DNA of 64,000 nt from Azorinus chamasolen (GCA_963576725.1 OY755240.1:16222440-16286439); one strand, 5' to 3'. Positions 9,836-20,985 are shown, numbered from the stretch's first letter. Program-made: numbers and translations. Notes: a model not told the origin generated them from the sequence alone.

Positions 9836-10386
9836 TACAAGTACTCAGAACTTTACACTAGAGAAGTTTGTTTGTATTATATGACACCATGCTATGTTCT
9901 AGTTACTGTATTATACGACCCCATGCTATGTTCTAGTTACTGTATTATACGACCCCATGCTATGTTCTAGTTACTGTATTATACGACCCCATGCTATGTT
10001 CTAGTTACTGTATTATACGACCCCGTGCCATGTTTTAGTTATCATATGACACCATGCTATGTTCTTGTTGCTGTATAATACGACACCATGCTATGTTCTA
10101 GCTACTGTATTATACGACTCCATGCTATGTTCTAGTTACTGTATTATACGAAACTATGCGATGTTCTAGTTACTGTATTATACGACACCATGCTATGTTC
10201 TAGTTACTGTATTATACGATTCCATGCTATGTTCTAGTTACTGTATTATACGACACCATGCTATGTTCTAGTTACTGTATTATACGACTCCATGCTATGT
10301 TCTAGTTACTGTATTATACGACACCATGCTATGTTCTAGTTACTGTATTATACGACACCATGTTATGTTCTAGTTACTGTATTATA

Positions 10387-12284
10387 CGACACCTTGCTAT
10401 GTTCTAGTTACTGTATTATACAACACCATGATATGTTCTAGTAACTGTATTATACGACACCATGTTATATTCTAGTTACTGTATTATACGACACCATGCT
10501 ATGTTCTAGTTACTGTATTATACGATTCCATGCTATGTTCTAGTTACTGTATTATACGACACCATGTTATGTTCTAGTTACTGTATTATACGACACCATG
10601 CTATGTTCTAGTTACTGAATTATACGACACAATGTGATGTTCTAGTTACAATGTACTGTATTATACGACTCCATGCTATGTTCTAGTTGCTGTATCATAC
10701 TACACCATGCTATGTTCTAGTTACTGTATTATACGATTTCATGCTATGTTCTAGTTACTGTATTATACGACACCATGTTATGTTCTCTAGTTACTGTATT
10801 ATACGACTCCATGCTATGTTCTAGTTACTGTATTATACGATTCCATGATATGTTCTAGTTACTGTATTATACGATACCATGCTGTATTCTAGTTACTGTA
10901 TTATACGACACAATGCAATGTTCTAGTTACAATGTACTGTATTATACGACTCCATGCTATGTTCTAGTAACTGTATCATACTACACCATGCTATGTTCTA
11001 GTTACTGTATTATACGATTCCATTCTATGTTCTAGTTACTGTATTATACGACACCATGTTATGTTCTAATTACTGTATTATACGACACAATGCGATGTTC
11101 TAGTTATAATGTACTGTATTATACGACTCCATGCTATGTTTAAGTTACTGTATCATACTACACCATGCTATGTTCTAGTTACTGTATTATACGATTCCAT
11201 GCTATGTTCTAGTTACTGTATTATACGACACCATGTTATGTTCTAGTTACTGTATTATACGACTCCATGCTATGTTCTAATTACTGTATTATACGACACC
11301 ATGCTATGTTCTAGTTACTGTATTATACGATTCCATGCTATGTTCTAGTTACTGTATTATACGACACCATGCTATGTTCTAGTTACTGTATTATACTGTA
11401 TTATACGATACCATGCTGTATTCTAGTTACCGTATTATACGACACAATGCGATGTTCTAGTTACAATGTACTGTATTATACAACTCCATGCTATGTTCTA
11501 GTTACTGTATCATACTACACCATGCTATGTTCTAGTTACTGTATTATACGATTCCATGCTATGTTCTAGTTACTGTATTATACGACACCATGCTATGTTC
11601 TAGTTACTGTATTATACGACACCATGTTATGTTTTAGTTACTGTATTATACGACTCAGTGCTATGTTCTAGTTACTGTATTATACGACTCCATGCTATGT
11701 TCTAGTTACTGTATTATACGAGTCCATGCTATGTTCTAGTTACTGCTATGTTCTAGTCACGGTATTATACGACACAATGCGATATTCTAGTTACAATGTA
11801 CTGTATTATACGAATCCATGCTATGTTCTAGTTACTGTATCATACTACACCATGCTATGTTCTAGTTACTGTATTATACGATTCCATGCTATGTTCTAGT
11901 TAGTGTATTATACGACTCCATGCTATGTTCTAGGTACTGTATCATACTACACCATACTATGTTCTAGTTACTATATCATACGACACAATGCTATGTTCTA
12001 GTTACTGTATCATACGACACAATGCTATGTTCTAGTTACTGTATTATATGACACCATGCTATGTTCTAGTTACTGTATTATACGACACCATGCTATGTTC
12101 TAGTTACTGTATTATATGACACCATGCTATGTTCTAGTTACTGTATCATATGACCATCATGCTATGTTCTTGTTACTGTATCATATGACACCATGCTATT
12201 TTCTAGTTACAATATTATATGACACCATGCTACGTTCTAGTTACTGTATCATATGGCATCATGCTATTTTCTAGTTACAGTATT
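10387..12284. repeat. First copy of a ~1.9-kb duplicated block inside the array
   Basis: From CGACACCTTGCTATG at 10387 the order of variant units matches that starting near 12288. The offset is 1901 bp, dropping to 1899 bp after an extra CT near 10786. Confidence 0.9.
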
Positions 12285-14185
12285 ATACGACACCTTGCTA
12301 TGTTCTAGTTACTGTATTATACAACACCATGATATGTTCTAGTAACTGTATTATACGACACCATGTTATATTCTAGTTACTGTATTATACGACACCATGC
12401 TATGTTCTAGTTACTGTATTATACGATTCCATGCTATGTTCTAGTTACTGTATTATACGACACCATGTTATGTTCTAGTTACTGTATTATACGACACCAT
12501 GCTATGTTCTAGTTACTGAATTATACGACACAATGTGATGTTCTAGTTACAATGTACTGTATTATACGACTCCATGCTATGTTCTAGTTGCTGTATCATA
12601 CTACACCATGCTATGTTCTAGTTACTGTATTATACGATTTCATGCTATGTTCTAGTTACTGTATTATACGACACCATGTTATGTTCTAGTTACTGTATTA
12701 TACGACTCCATGCTATGTTCTAGTTACTGTATTATACGATTCCATGATATGTTCTAGTTACTGTATTATACGATACCATGCTGTATTCTAGTTACTGTAT
12801 TATACGACACAATGCGATGTTCTAGTTACAATGTACTGTATTATACGACTCCATGCTATGTTCTAGTAACTGTATCATACTACACCATGCTATGTTCTAG
12901 TTACTGTATTATACGATTCCATTCTATGTTCTAGTTACTGTATTATACGACACCATGTTATGTTCTAATTACTGTATTATACGACACAATGCGATGTTCT
13001 AGTTATAATGTACTGTATTATACGACTCCATGCTATGTTTAAGTTACTGTATCATACTACACCATGCTATGTTCTAGTTACTGTATTATACGATTCCATG
13101 CTATGTTCTAGTTACTGTATTATACGACACCATGTTATGTTCTAGTTACTGTATTATACGACTCCATGCTATGTTCTAATTACTGTATTATACGACACCA
13201 TGCTATGTTCTAGTTACTGTATTATACGATTCCATGCTATGTTCTAGTTACTGTATTATACGACACCATGCTATGTTCTAGTTACTGTATTATACTGTAT
13301 TATACGATACCATGCTGTATTCTAGTTACCGTATTATACGACACAATGCGATGTTCTAGTTACAATGTACTGTATTATACAACTCCATGCTATGTTCTAG
13401 TTACTGTATCATACTACACCATGCTATGTTCTAGTTACTGTATTATACGATTCCATGCTATGTTCTAGTTACTGTATTATACGACACCATGCTATGTTCT
13501 AGTTACTGTATTATACGACACCATGTTATGTTTTAGTTACTGTATTATACGACTCAGTGCTATGTTCTAGTTACTGTATTATACGACTCCATGCTATGTT
13601 CTAGTTACTGTATTATACGAGTCCATGCTATGTTCTAGTTACTGCTATGTTCTAGTCACGGTATTATACGACACAATGCGATATTCTAGTTACAATGTAC
13701 TGTATTATACGAATCCATGCTATGTTCTAGTTACTGTATCATACTACACCATGCTATGTTCTAGTTACTGTATTATACGATTCCATGCTATGTTCTAGTT
13801 AGTGTATTATACGACTCCATGCTATGTTCTAGGTACTGTATCATACTACACCATACTATGTTCTAGTTACTATATCATACGACACAATGCTATGTTCTAG
13901 TTACTGTATCATACGACACAATGCTATGTTCTAGTTACTGTATTATATGACACCATGCTATGTTCTAGTTACTGTATTATACGACACCATGCTATGTTCT
14001 AGTTACTGTATTATATGACACCATGCTATGTTCTAGTTACTGTATCATATGACCATCATGCTATGTTCTTGTTACTGTATCATATGACACCATGCTATTT
14101 TCTAGTTACAATATTATATGACACCATGCTACGTTCTAGTTACTGTATCATATGACATCATGCTATTTTCTAGTTACAGTATTAT
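12285..14185. repeat. Second copy of the ~1.9-kb duplicated block
   Basis: Differences from the first copy that I can see are few: the missing CT, A to G at about 12811, and G to A near 14155. This indicates recent unequal exchange or replication slippage over about 56 units at once. Confidence 0.9.
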
Positions 14186-14349
14186 ACGACACCATGCTAT
14201 GTTCTAGTAACTGTATCATATGACACCATGCTATGTTCTAGTTACTGCATGATCGACCAAATATCTACCTATAACACCAAGGCAATGTTTTACGATCGGC
14301 TCTTGTAGTTTCGATTTTTCAAATTGAACTTTGAATACTTTACTCTCTG

Positions 14350-14560
14350 TAATCATACACAACAGATAAATGTGCGTACTTAAGACACTAACATCACCAT
14401 TTCTCCATCAAACCCTATGTTGTAACTACTCTTTAGAAACGTCTCGAAGAGACGATTCTAAAGAACGGTCACAACATTGGGTTCGGTGGAGAAATAAAGG
14501 AGTTGTTCTTGAAAATGATTTAATTTACGCATCTTATCTGGACCTCTGAATTGTCAAGTA
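14350..14560. mobile_element. H1 palindromic element (hAT-like)
   Basis: The outer arms ACAGATAAATGTGCGTACTT and TTTACGCATCTTATCTGGAC are imperfect inverted repeats. The inner stem pairs CATTTCTCCATCAAACCCTA with GGGTTCGGTGGAGAAATAA around the centre GTCTCGAAGAGAC. It is the same family as 63254-63499. Confidence 0.7.
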
Positions 14561-14704
14561 TAAAACCGCAATCTGTTACACCATAATACTGTTTTTGGTA
14601 CATACATGTATGTGAAAGATCCTTGTTGTCTGTGGGTGTAAAATTATACTGGTAATAGAAAACCCTGACTTTGACCCTTATTCTGGTGTTCAAGACCTGA
14701 CATC

Positions 14705-14870
14705 GCATTTAACAAACGGCTTGTTCCAGATGAGACGCCGGGGGAACTTGGTGTCTCATCAGGGTCCAAGCTGTTTGACACTCGGTCAATTATAGTTTCT
14801 TATAATATTCATTGAATCGGATGCAATTAAAATTGCACAAGATCCAAATATTTTATTCACATCGGGGGTA
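14705..14870. mobile_element. T6 MITE, degenerate
   Basis: The hairpin GAGACGCCGGGGGAACTTGG to GTGTCTCATCAGG is centred near 14744. The right part (GAATCGGATGCAATTAAAAT) matches the T6 reference copy at 57947-58164. Confidence 0.65.
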
Positions 14871-14885
14871 AGCATGAAGTAAACG

Positions 14886-15117
14886 TGTACCTTCCTTCAT
14901 ATAAACGCATTTTCACGCATTTGCAAAAAGAGTAGACCCAGATCAGATGGCTCCTAGGGGAGCCGTCTGATCAGGTTCTGCTCTGTTTGCTAATGTTTGA
15001 AAGATCTGTTATCTTTACTTTCTAAAATGGCTATATAGTTTCATTATAACTATTTTGTACATGAATATTCAGTGGGTATTGAAATTTGAAATAAACATAG
15101 AACAGGGAAAGGGTTAA
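14886..15117 (+). mobile_element. T1 MITE
   Basis: The left end TACCTTCCTTCATATAAACG lacks TTAA. The right end is AGGGAAAGGG + TTAA (15114-15117). Hairpin at about 14922-14992 with centre GGCTCCTAGGGGAGCC. Confidence 0.82.
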
Positions 15118-15260
15118 ACCTTGATAAGAGGGCAAGTATATTTCTCAGTAATGCTCTAAGCACCAGTCTCGTATGTCAACTCAATATATGAAATTAACTC
15201 CATTAGCGGACACTTTCAGACGAAATATTGCCTGTATTTCATAATTCCCAAGATAAGTAC

Positions 15261-15379
15261 CTCTTGTAACACAGATTCTGTCTTGCCACGACTCCGGTGT
15301 ACGTAATACTTAGACGCGCCAATGAACAGCTTCTGAACCATAAAGATATCCCCCATCTCGTTATATTTTGAAATTAAAC
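15261..15379 (-). CDS. Exon 7 of the minus-strand gene
   Basis: On the minus strand, acceptor AAG precedes GTTTAATTTC and donor GAG is followed by GTACTT. The 119-nt exon starts with two codon bases and ends on a complete codon. It reads LISKYNEMGDIFMVQKLFIG then ASKYYVHRSRGKTESVLQE. Exon 6 ends in one base, so the join is in frame (GGT at the junction). The composition (charged, aromatic, no low complexity) is unlike the flanking repeats. The frame also contains an ATG at codon 9, but an upstream in-frame stop lies beyond the acceptor, which fits an internal exon. No domain is recognised. The donor GTACTT is weaker than those of the other exons. Confidence 0.6.
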
Positions 15380-15444
15380 CTTATCCTGGTATCAAAATGA
15401 TATCCGCTAAAAGTTCGGTCTGTTGAAAATATTACATGCATATA
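15380..15444. other. Intron flank, nothing assigned
   Basis: Short unique stretch upstream (minus strand) of exon 7; its pyrimidine tract is poor. Confidence 0.3.
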
Positions 15445-15469
15445 CCCGTTCGATCAATGGTTATGAGAA

Positions 15470-15570
15470 ACGTTTGACCGAGTGTCAAACAGCTTGGATC
15501 CTGATGAGACGCCGAGTTACTCGGCGTCTCATCTGGATCCAAGCTGTTTTCAAATATCAGTCAGATTGTT
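15470..15570. mobile_element. T6 hairpin copy
   Basis: AAACAGCTTGGATCCTGATG pairs with CATCTGGATCCAAGCTGTTT around GCCGAGTTACTCGGC (about 15486-15550). Outer ends are unclear. Confidence 0.7.
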
Positions 15571-15699
15571 CTTGACAGGACAAGGGAATTGCCATTCACA
15601 GATAGATCCCTATACTTTTGGATAATGCAGTAATATTTTTAACCACTTCATCGCCAAATATATTTCTCCTGTCAAGATTATTGTCTGTTTCAGATTCTT

Positions 15700-15775
15700 G
15701 TCAAACAGTCAAACAGTTTGGACCCTGATAAGATGATGGGTTACAAGGCATATTATCTGAAGTTAGACTGTTTAC
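15700..15775. repeat. Eroded T6/T7 hairpin
   Basis: GTCAAACAGTTTGGACCCTG on the left and AAGTTAGACTGTTTAC on the right keep only the stem base. Confidence 0.45.
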
Positions 15776-15818
15776 AATGGCTAGTACGAATTCGTCTGTG
15801 TTTGCAATAAATGTAGTT

Positions 15819-15915
15819 TCGCGAGTAGTTTCGGATCACCATGAGTAGTTTGGGATCAGCACGAGTAGTTTGGGATCACAACGAGTAATTTGGCACCATG
15901 ACGTGTAGTTTAGGA
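15819..15915. repeat. 20-bp tandem repeat, about 4.5 units
   Basis: The units are GAGTAGTTTCGGATCACCAT, GAGTAGTTTGGGATCAGCAC, GAGTAGTTTGGGATCACAAC and GAGTAATTTGGCACCATGAC. A partial unit follows. A related word AGTTTGGGATCACGC recurs at about 16121. Confidence 0.85.
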
Positions 15916-16191
15916 TTACAAATTATACCATCTTATTGGGTCGAACTACACTACTGTAATATTTCAATATAACTTATTAAAAATTGCTTCTATGTAATAT
16001 TTAAATATGTATATGGAAATTATTACAAATTTTGATTGTACCATATTTTAAGTATGTCATTTTTATGTATTAGTATCTTGTAAATTGTATGCAAATTTAT
16101 ATGCTAAATTTATATGCTAAAGTTTGGGATCACGCTAAGCACATTTAATGGTAATCTGTCTATAAATGATTGGTTTGTATTTTAACCCTTT
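15916..16191. other. AT-rich, nothing assigned
   Basis: About 280 bp with short direct repeats (AAATTTATATGCTA twice near 16093-16120), but no gene or known repeat. Confidence 0.4.
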
Positions 16192-16424
16192 CTCAGGTTT
16201 ATATTGATTCAATATTTCTTCACTTCATGAATATTCATGCATAGAATAGAGAAAAAGGACATGTTTCACTGTTGGGGAAACTGCATAATCAGATCTATAA
16301 ATTTCCATAAGCAAACGGAGCAGACCCTGATCAGTGATCAAATGGCTCCTATGGAAGCCGTCTGATCTGGGTCTACTTTGTTTGCAAATGCGTGAACAGG
16401 CGTTTATATGAGGGTAAGGGTTAA
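16192..16424 (-). mobile_element. T1 MITE
   Basis: TTAA at 16192-16195 and 16421-16424. The hairpin left arm carries a small duplication (GATCAGTGATCAAATGG). Confidence 0.82.
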
Positions 16425-16499
16425 GATATTATAACCAATGTAATACCACGGTTTGAACCATTATACGAAAATAATTGCAGCAAGTTAATTCTTTTTAAA

Positions 16500-16718
16500 T
16501 CCGTGACCATTCTTGTAAGAAGTAATTACAGCATGACTAAGCCTATTTTATAATGGCATATGAAAACAGAGTATTGGCCATTGTAGAACATTGTAGAATG
16601 ATATTTATGTTATTTCAGAAGCAACCAACGTAGACCCAGAACAGACGGTCCCTACATGAGACGTCTGATCGTGGTCTACTCTGTTTGCAAAGGCGTGAAA
16701 AGGCGTATTTATTGATTA
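16500..16718 (-). mobile_element. T2 MITE, degenerate left end
   Basis: TTGTAAGAAGTAATTACAGC to GGCGTATTTATTGATTAA. Hairpin at 16620-16688. It ends at the TTAA that starts the next T3. Confidence 0.7.
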
Positions 16719-16944
16719 ACCCATTCCCCCATATTGACGACTTTTGACGACTCTGTAAAAGTCACTATGGAAAACCATCGTAATAAATAGAGCATTTGCT
16801 CCTATAGGAGCAAATGCTCTATTTATCACAATGGTTTCAAACAACAAAAATCCCAAATTTTCCTTTTCTCTAGTTAATGATCCTTTTCGGTAGATTTATT
16901 CAAAGGGATTGTATCTAAATATAGCCTATGAAGTAACGGGTTAA
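16715..16944 (+). mobile_element. T3 MITE, full copy
   Basis: TTAA at 16715-16718 and 16941-16944. The hairpin (16774-16840) is nearly perfect around CTCCTATAGGAG. Confidence 0.88.
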
Positions 16945-17140
16945 CTCATTCTCTCATATTGACGCCTCTGTAAAAGTTACTTTTCGAAGCCAGTGTAGTA
17001 TATAGAGCATTTGCTCTATCATAATGGTTTCAAAACTACCACAAGTCTAAACAATTCCTTTCTTGATAGTAAATGCTCCTTTTCGGTAGATTTATTCAAC
17101 GAGGATGAGTCAAAAAATAGTCTTTGAGCGAATGGGTTAA
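16941..17140 (+). mobile_element. T3 MITE with collapsed hairpin, sharing TTAA
   Basis: Starts at the TTAA that ends the previous T3 and ends at TTAA 17137-17140. The hairpin has lost about 30 bp around its centre: AGAGCATTTGCTCTATCATAA. Confidence 0.85.
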
Positions 17141-17916
17141 AGATAATAAATATACAACAATGACAATGTTGTGTCCGTGACTTCCGTACGCCTTGCGTGT
17201 TCAAGTAGACCTCGATCACTGTGCGCTGGCTAATATAAGCTCAATATACAAATTCCAGACATATGTTCACCTTTACTACGTCTTCCCCATTGCACAAATT
17301 ATGCCCAATTTGAAGCACTCTTCAGATCTGAGGACAGTTATTTCCGGTTGCGGGAAGGCTATGGACAATGTGCGTGCCGGTAGGGAATAAATCTCTGGCG
17401 ATCTTAAAACAAGAAAAATCATCTCGAGGAAGTTTTTATATCGGCCATATAAACATTCTAGCTTGTCAGATTTGCATTTTGTAAAAGTTCCTGAAATGTC
17501 TGAGTCAACCTTGTATAGGCACGCGATGTTTAAACACAAAGTTATTAATAACTTGACCTACACAACAACGGATTATTTACATAAATATATGTCATATTTA
17601 CAGGTTAATAGATATAGCGAACTCCATCTGATGCAACCACAAAAAAAGAATAATTAATTGTGTGTCTCAAAAGCAGGTAGTGCCTACTGTAGGCTTTAAG
17701 TTTTGCAGAAAGCTCATGCTTTTGCAGAATCTTTGTTTATTCATAAAAGTGTCGCTTTGAGGGGTTTCAGCACCAGAACACACAGGTTTTGTAAGAAACA
17801 TTAGATAAGTGTAGGATATAATGATATATCAAAACACATATAATAATCTGAATCGTGCATGCGGGTGATAAGTGCGACTAAGCTGGGTATATATTTAGAA
17901 CATGATTCTTCCTTAC
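17141..17916. other. Mostly unique sequence beside exon 6
   Basis: No MITE is visible here. Open frames run on both strands around 17193-17539; none fits the phase of the neighbouring exons, so I do not call an exon. CTGTAGGCTTTAAGTTTTGC to AGAAAGCTCATGC near 17686-17732 is a faint P2 remnant. Confidence 0.4.
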
Positions 17917-17971
17917 CGGTTAAGTGCTGGTATGTATATGGCACCATGTAGACGAAAGATGCGGCCATCGA
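17917..17971 (-). CDS. Exon 6 of the minus-strand gene
   Basis: A 55-nt exon on the minus strand. The acceptor region reads TTCCGACTAATAATAG, with a CTAAT branch-like motif, and the donor is ACCG followed by GTAAGG. It starts in phase 0 and ends with one base, exactly what exon 5 (ends complete) and exon 7 (starts with two bases) require. It encodes SMAASFVYMVPYTYQHLT. It was found by predicting what phase was missing between exons 5 and 7 and then finding a donor that fits, so part of the support is independent (splice motifs) and part is selected. Short exons are common in animal genes. Confidence 0.6.
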
Positions 17972-18250
17972 CTATTATTAGTCGGAAATAAGCTACACAG
18001 ATTTAGACAAAAAAATCTTAAGTGAGAAATAATGATGGAAATGTCATATAAAACATAAGAAAGTGGATATCATACCGAAAAAGGTAGACGTTCAATGAAG
18101 TCTCCCTGGTTCTATTTTTAGATAGTTGGGTGGATATTAGCAAAGGGAGCCCGACAGGACGTCCAGCAACTAATCACAACGTCTCGGAGAACCAAGATGA
18201 ACAACTAGCATAATCTATGAATTAAACAGATCCGGTGGCTTATTTGCTTT
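17972..18250. other. Intron sequence, nothing assigned
   Basis: No repeat of the named families and no second exon candidate found. Confidence 0.4.
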
Positions 18251-18469
18251 TTAACACATTCCCTCATATTCACGCCATTTGACGCCTTTGTAAAAGTCTG
18301 TAAAAGTCACTTTTTAAAGCATTGTGACAACTAGAGCATTTGCTCCATATGAGCAAATGTATTAATTATCATCATGATTTCAAAACTACATACTTCTACT
18401 TGTTTTCCTTTTCAGTAGATCTATTCTAAGAGTTTGGATCTAAACCTAGCCTATGACGGAACAGGTTAA
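18251..18469 (+). mobile_element. T3 MITE
   Basis: TTAA at 18251-18254 and 18466-18469. GTCTGTAAAA is duplicated before the hairpin, and the second arm is eroded (GCAAATGTATTAATTATCAT). Confidence 0.78.
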
Positions 18470-18540
18470 GGATGAACTCTGCAGCAGGACGATCAGTCTT
18501 CTAGACCGTATGATACTATCGAACGGATCCTTTCACATGG

Positions 18541-18662
18541 GCGCTGTTACTTCGTGAATATTCCTGTAGAAGCAATGCCATTTATAAGTCGAAATTTAAT
18601 AATGGCATTATGATAACAGGAATATTTGGCCACAAAAGAAACTGTAGAATCAGATCTGTATA
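18541..18662 (-). mobile_element. T2 fragment, lacking hairpin
   Basis: TCGTGAATATTCCTGTAGAA to AAACTGTAGAATCAGATC is the left part of an inverted T2. It stops just before the hairpin. Confidence 0.6.
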
Positions 18663-18710
18663 CAATCAAATCTCGCCAATACGACCACCAAAAAGTATAA
18701 TATTAGATTG

Positions 18711-18960
18711 TTAACCCTTCGCTTGCTGTTCACGTCAATATACCTACCTGTAAATAGTGAAGACCCAGATGAGACAGCTCCTGCAGGAGCTGTCTCATCA
18801 GGGTCTGCACTATTTACACGTTGATTGTGAAACCAGTGCACTCCACAGCAGTGATTGCACAGCGAAATACGTGTACACAGTGAAGATATATGTAATTGTA
18901 CAACAGGGCATGGGTAAAGAAGGAGAGATGTATTATAAAATTCAGCAAGCGAAGGGTTAA
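18711..18960 (+). mobile_element. T4 MITE, full copy
   Basis: TTAA at 18711-18714 and 18957-18960. Ends are CCCTTCGCTTGCTGTTCACG and CAGCAAGCGAAGGG. The hairpin (about 18753-18815) has arms GAGACAGCTCCTGCAGGAGC and complement. One of three closely similar copies in the window. Confidence 0.9.
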
Positions 18961-19055
18961 AACAGGTGGTAGCTTAATGCAATACAGAAGTGATACATAA
19001 AGCTCCTATAGGAGTTTTCTGTATCACTTTTGCCTTGCATTAAGCTACCATCTGA
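18961..19055. mobile_element. P2 core hairpin
   Basis: ACAGGTGGTAGCTTAATGCA pairs with TGCATTAAGCTACCATCTG around AAAGCTCCTATAGGAGTTTT. The outer CAGT ends are missing. Confidence 0.75.
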
Positions 19056-19200
19056 TTCTGCAGTCTTCTATGTTAATAAATCATTTGTCTAGACTCTTCT
19101 GTGTAATATTTCACAACAAACAGAGGTAGTCCTTATCAGACGGCTCCTGTAGGCGAGACCTTTGATTTGGGTCTCTACTGTTTGCAAATGTGGTGCGCAG
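19056..19200 (-). mobile_element. T2 remnant
   Basis: A weak T2 body is followed by a hairpin remnant at 19120-19187 (ACAAACAGAGGTAGTCC to GTCTCTACTGTTTGC). Confidence 0.5.
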
Positions 19201-19520
19201 ATGAGTATAATCTATGGAGTGAGGGGGACAAACAACCCGAATGTCCATTTGTTTTTTAACGATGGATTCCATGACAGTCCGAGTCGAACGGAGGCTTCGT
19301 GGTCAAAGGGGGGTAACTAAAAAGGAACTGAAGCATAAACCGCTGTTTTATATGACGGACCTTTTTAATGTAACGACATAGTATATTGTCGCCAAGAGCC
19401 CAAGACTAACTATCTCATGGCCACTACTTAATATCTCGTTGACAAAATTTATTATCTCGTGACCATGGTTTATTATCACGAAAACTGATTATGTCTTTGT
19501 CACGACTTATTATAATATTA
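19201..19520. other. Unassigned, with short TATCTCGT direct repeats
   Basis: Around 19409-19500 the words TATCTCATGGCC, TATCTCGTTGAC, TATCTCGTGACC and TATCACGAAAAC recur at roughly 20-30 bp, perhaps a decayed tandem repeat. No gene is seen. Confidence 0.4.
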
Positions 19521-19727
19521 TAGTAAAACCTCTCTAAACTGGACGTTAATTTTGGTTCATTAAATATCGTTCTTGAAGACAGGTGGCAGCTTAATGCATG
19601 TTCAAAGTCATACAGAAATCTCCTCTAGGAGCTTTCTGCATGCCTTCCACCTTGCATTAAGCAGTAACCTGCGTAAAAGTACTGAAATTCTTCTCTACTA
19701 GAATTCCGGTTTAGAGGGGCTTTACTG
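19521..19727. mobile_element. P4 MITE
   Basis: TAGTAAAACCTCTCTAAACT to GAGGGGCTTTACTG with TA on both sides. The core GGCAGCTTAATGCATG pairs with CTTGCATTAAGCAG. Confidence 0.82.
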
Positions 19728-19851
19728 TATAGCGTGACCAGGACACATTCACGACAACCAGATATATACATTTTGACTACATGATAAACTATTTAGAAGA
19801 AGAAACATGCAGTAGTCGAAGTTTAATCACGTCTTCAAGACGGGAGAAATA

Positions 19852-20116
19852 CAGTAAAACCTCTCTAAACCGTTTAGTAAAGTAAAACTTTTCAGGCAGG
19901 TGACTGCTTAATGCAGGATGAAAGTCATAAAGTCATACAGAAAGCTCCTTTTGGAGTAAAACAGTAAAACAAACCCTGTAAAACCTCTCTATAACGGCCA
20001 CTAAAAACATCCTATAGGAGCGTTCTGTTTTACTTTCACCTTGCTTTAAACAGCCACCTGCCCAAAATACCAATTACTTAACACAATAGAGTGGCCGTTA
20101 TAGAGAGGTTTTACTG
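19852..20116. mobile_element. Chimera of P4 left half and P1 right half
   Basis: It begins CAGTAAAACCTCTCTAAACC with the P4 core left arm (CAGGCAGGTGACTGCTTAAT). Near 19970 it changes to a second P1-type start (TGTAAAACCTCTCTATAACG) and then the P1 right arm, ending GAGAGGTTTTACTG + TA. Confidence 0.75.
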
Positions 20117-20181
20117 TATACTTATTTGGATGGAGTAGGTCTGGGGACTGTTTGAAATGCCGTGACACGAACATTGCATTT

Positions 20182-20183
<2 letters not shown>

Positions 20184-20268
<85 letters not shown>

Positions 20269-20280
20269 TCTCTCTCTCTC
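20184..20280. repeat. (CT)n microsatellite
   Basis: About 97 bp of nearly uninterrupted CT dinucleotides, with one CCC interruption near 20265. Confidence 0.98.
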
Positions 20281-20299
20281 TAATAAACCTTTATGATTG

Positions 20300-20514
20300 A
20301 ATTGGTCACTTCATTAATATTCATTAATTTAATTTTTAAACGGTGATATTTTCAAGGGAGTTATTTTCTTTGTCAAAACTGTAGGATGGTATTTATATAA
20401 TAATTATAATTCCATTAACAAACAGAGCATATCGCGCTCAGACGGCTCCTATGGGAGCTGTTTGATGTTGGGTCTATCCTGTATGCAAATGCATGATAAA
20501 GGCGTTTATATCAA
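20300..20514 (-). mobile_element. T2 MITE
   Basis: CACTTCATTAATATTCATTA to GGCGTTTATATCAAG. Hairpin at 20418-20490. The right TTAA is replaced by the start of the P3 element. Confidence 0.72.
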
Positions 20515-20517
20515 GTA

Positions 20518-20799
20518 CAGTTGAATTTGGATATCTCGAACTTCAAGGAACCATACAAATTACTTCGATATAACAGAGTTTCGAGTCAACCGATGTATAA
20601 TCTGATCAGTTTACACCTTAATGCAGGTCTAAAGTAAGCATTACATTCGACCTGCATTAAGCTGTCACATGTGTTTCTAGATATGCACAGTGTTTCATTT
20701 TAGAACAATTTTGTATTATATTTTTTGGAAGTTCCAAACTTTTAATTTGAGTTATCCGAAGTTCGAGTAATCCGAGTTCGAGTTATCAAAGTTCAGCTG
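20518..20799. mobile_element. P3 MITE (Tigger-like ends)
   Basis: TA flanks at 20516-20517 and 20800-20801. The left end CAGTTGAATTTGGATATCTC and right end GAGTTATCAAAGTTCAGCTG are inverted repeats. The core hairpin (CTTAATGCAGGTCTAAAGTA to CGACCTGCATTAAG) has lost its centre. Confidence 0.85.
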
Positions 20800-20844
20800 T
20801 ACAGGGCTAGGTCTTACCGACACACAGTACATAACCGTGCATAA

Positions 20845-20960
20845 TGAGTAACTCGATGTCTCATCAGGATCCAAACTGTTTGACAGTCGGTTAGTAGTTT
20901 ATTAAAACTCTGGCCGGATCGGAAGTAGTTCAAATTGCGCCAGGTCCAAATCTGAACAGA
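20845..20960. mobile_element. Right half of a T6 MITE
   Basis: GAGTAACTCGATGTCTCATC to AGGTCCAAATCTGAACAGAC. The left hairpin arm is missing. GGATCGGAAGTAGTTCAAAT is shared with 57947-58164. Confidence 0.7.
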
Positions 20961-20985
20961 CGTTATAAAGGTGTTAGAGTTATTA

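Larger units (their letters stand above)
9873..14247. repeat. 34-bp satellite-like tandem array, about 128 units
   Basis: The unit is about 34 bp and contains CTATGTTCTAGTTACTGTAT then TATACGACACCATG. It repeats head to tail for about 4.37 kb. Variants change ACACC to ATTCC or ACTCC, ATTATACG to ATCATACT, or ATTATATG. Some units are lengthened by CAATGTA before CTGTATTATACG, giving a higher-order pattern. Short translated frames such as 11369-11569 only reflect the repeat. No hairpin or MITE sequence is visible in the unit, so its origin is unknown. Confidence 0.97.

Noticed and set aside
11369..13468. Identical 66-residue Cys/Tyr-rich open frames at 11369 and 13268
   Set aside because: They are a translation of the 34-bp tandem repeat and are identical because of the 1.9-kb duplication, not because of a conserved protein.
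9873..14247. CRISPR array
   Set aside because: Units are contiguous 34-bp repeats without spacers, in eukaryotic DNA. The same applies to 45376-45959.
17193..17539. Exon on either strand near 17276-17539 (donor AAAG|GTGAAC on minus)
   Set aside because: The frame with this donor has stops, or no acceptor of the phase needed between exons 5 and 6.
20117..20183. Minus-strand exon reading AMFVSRHFKQSPDLLHPN with donor GTATAC
   Set aside because: It abuts the (CT)n tract, ends in a phase that does not fit exons 5-7, and has a weak donor.
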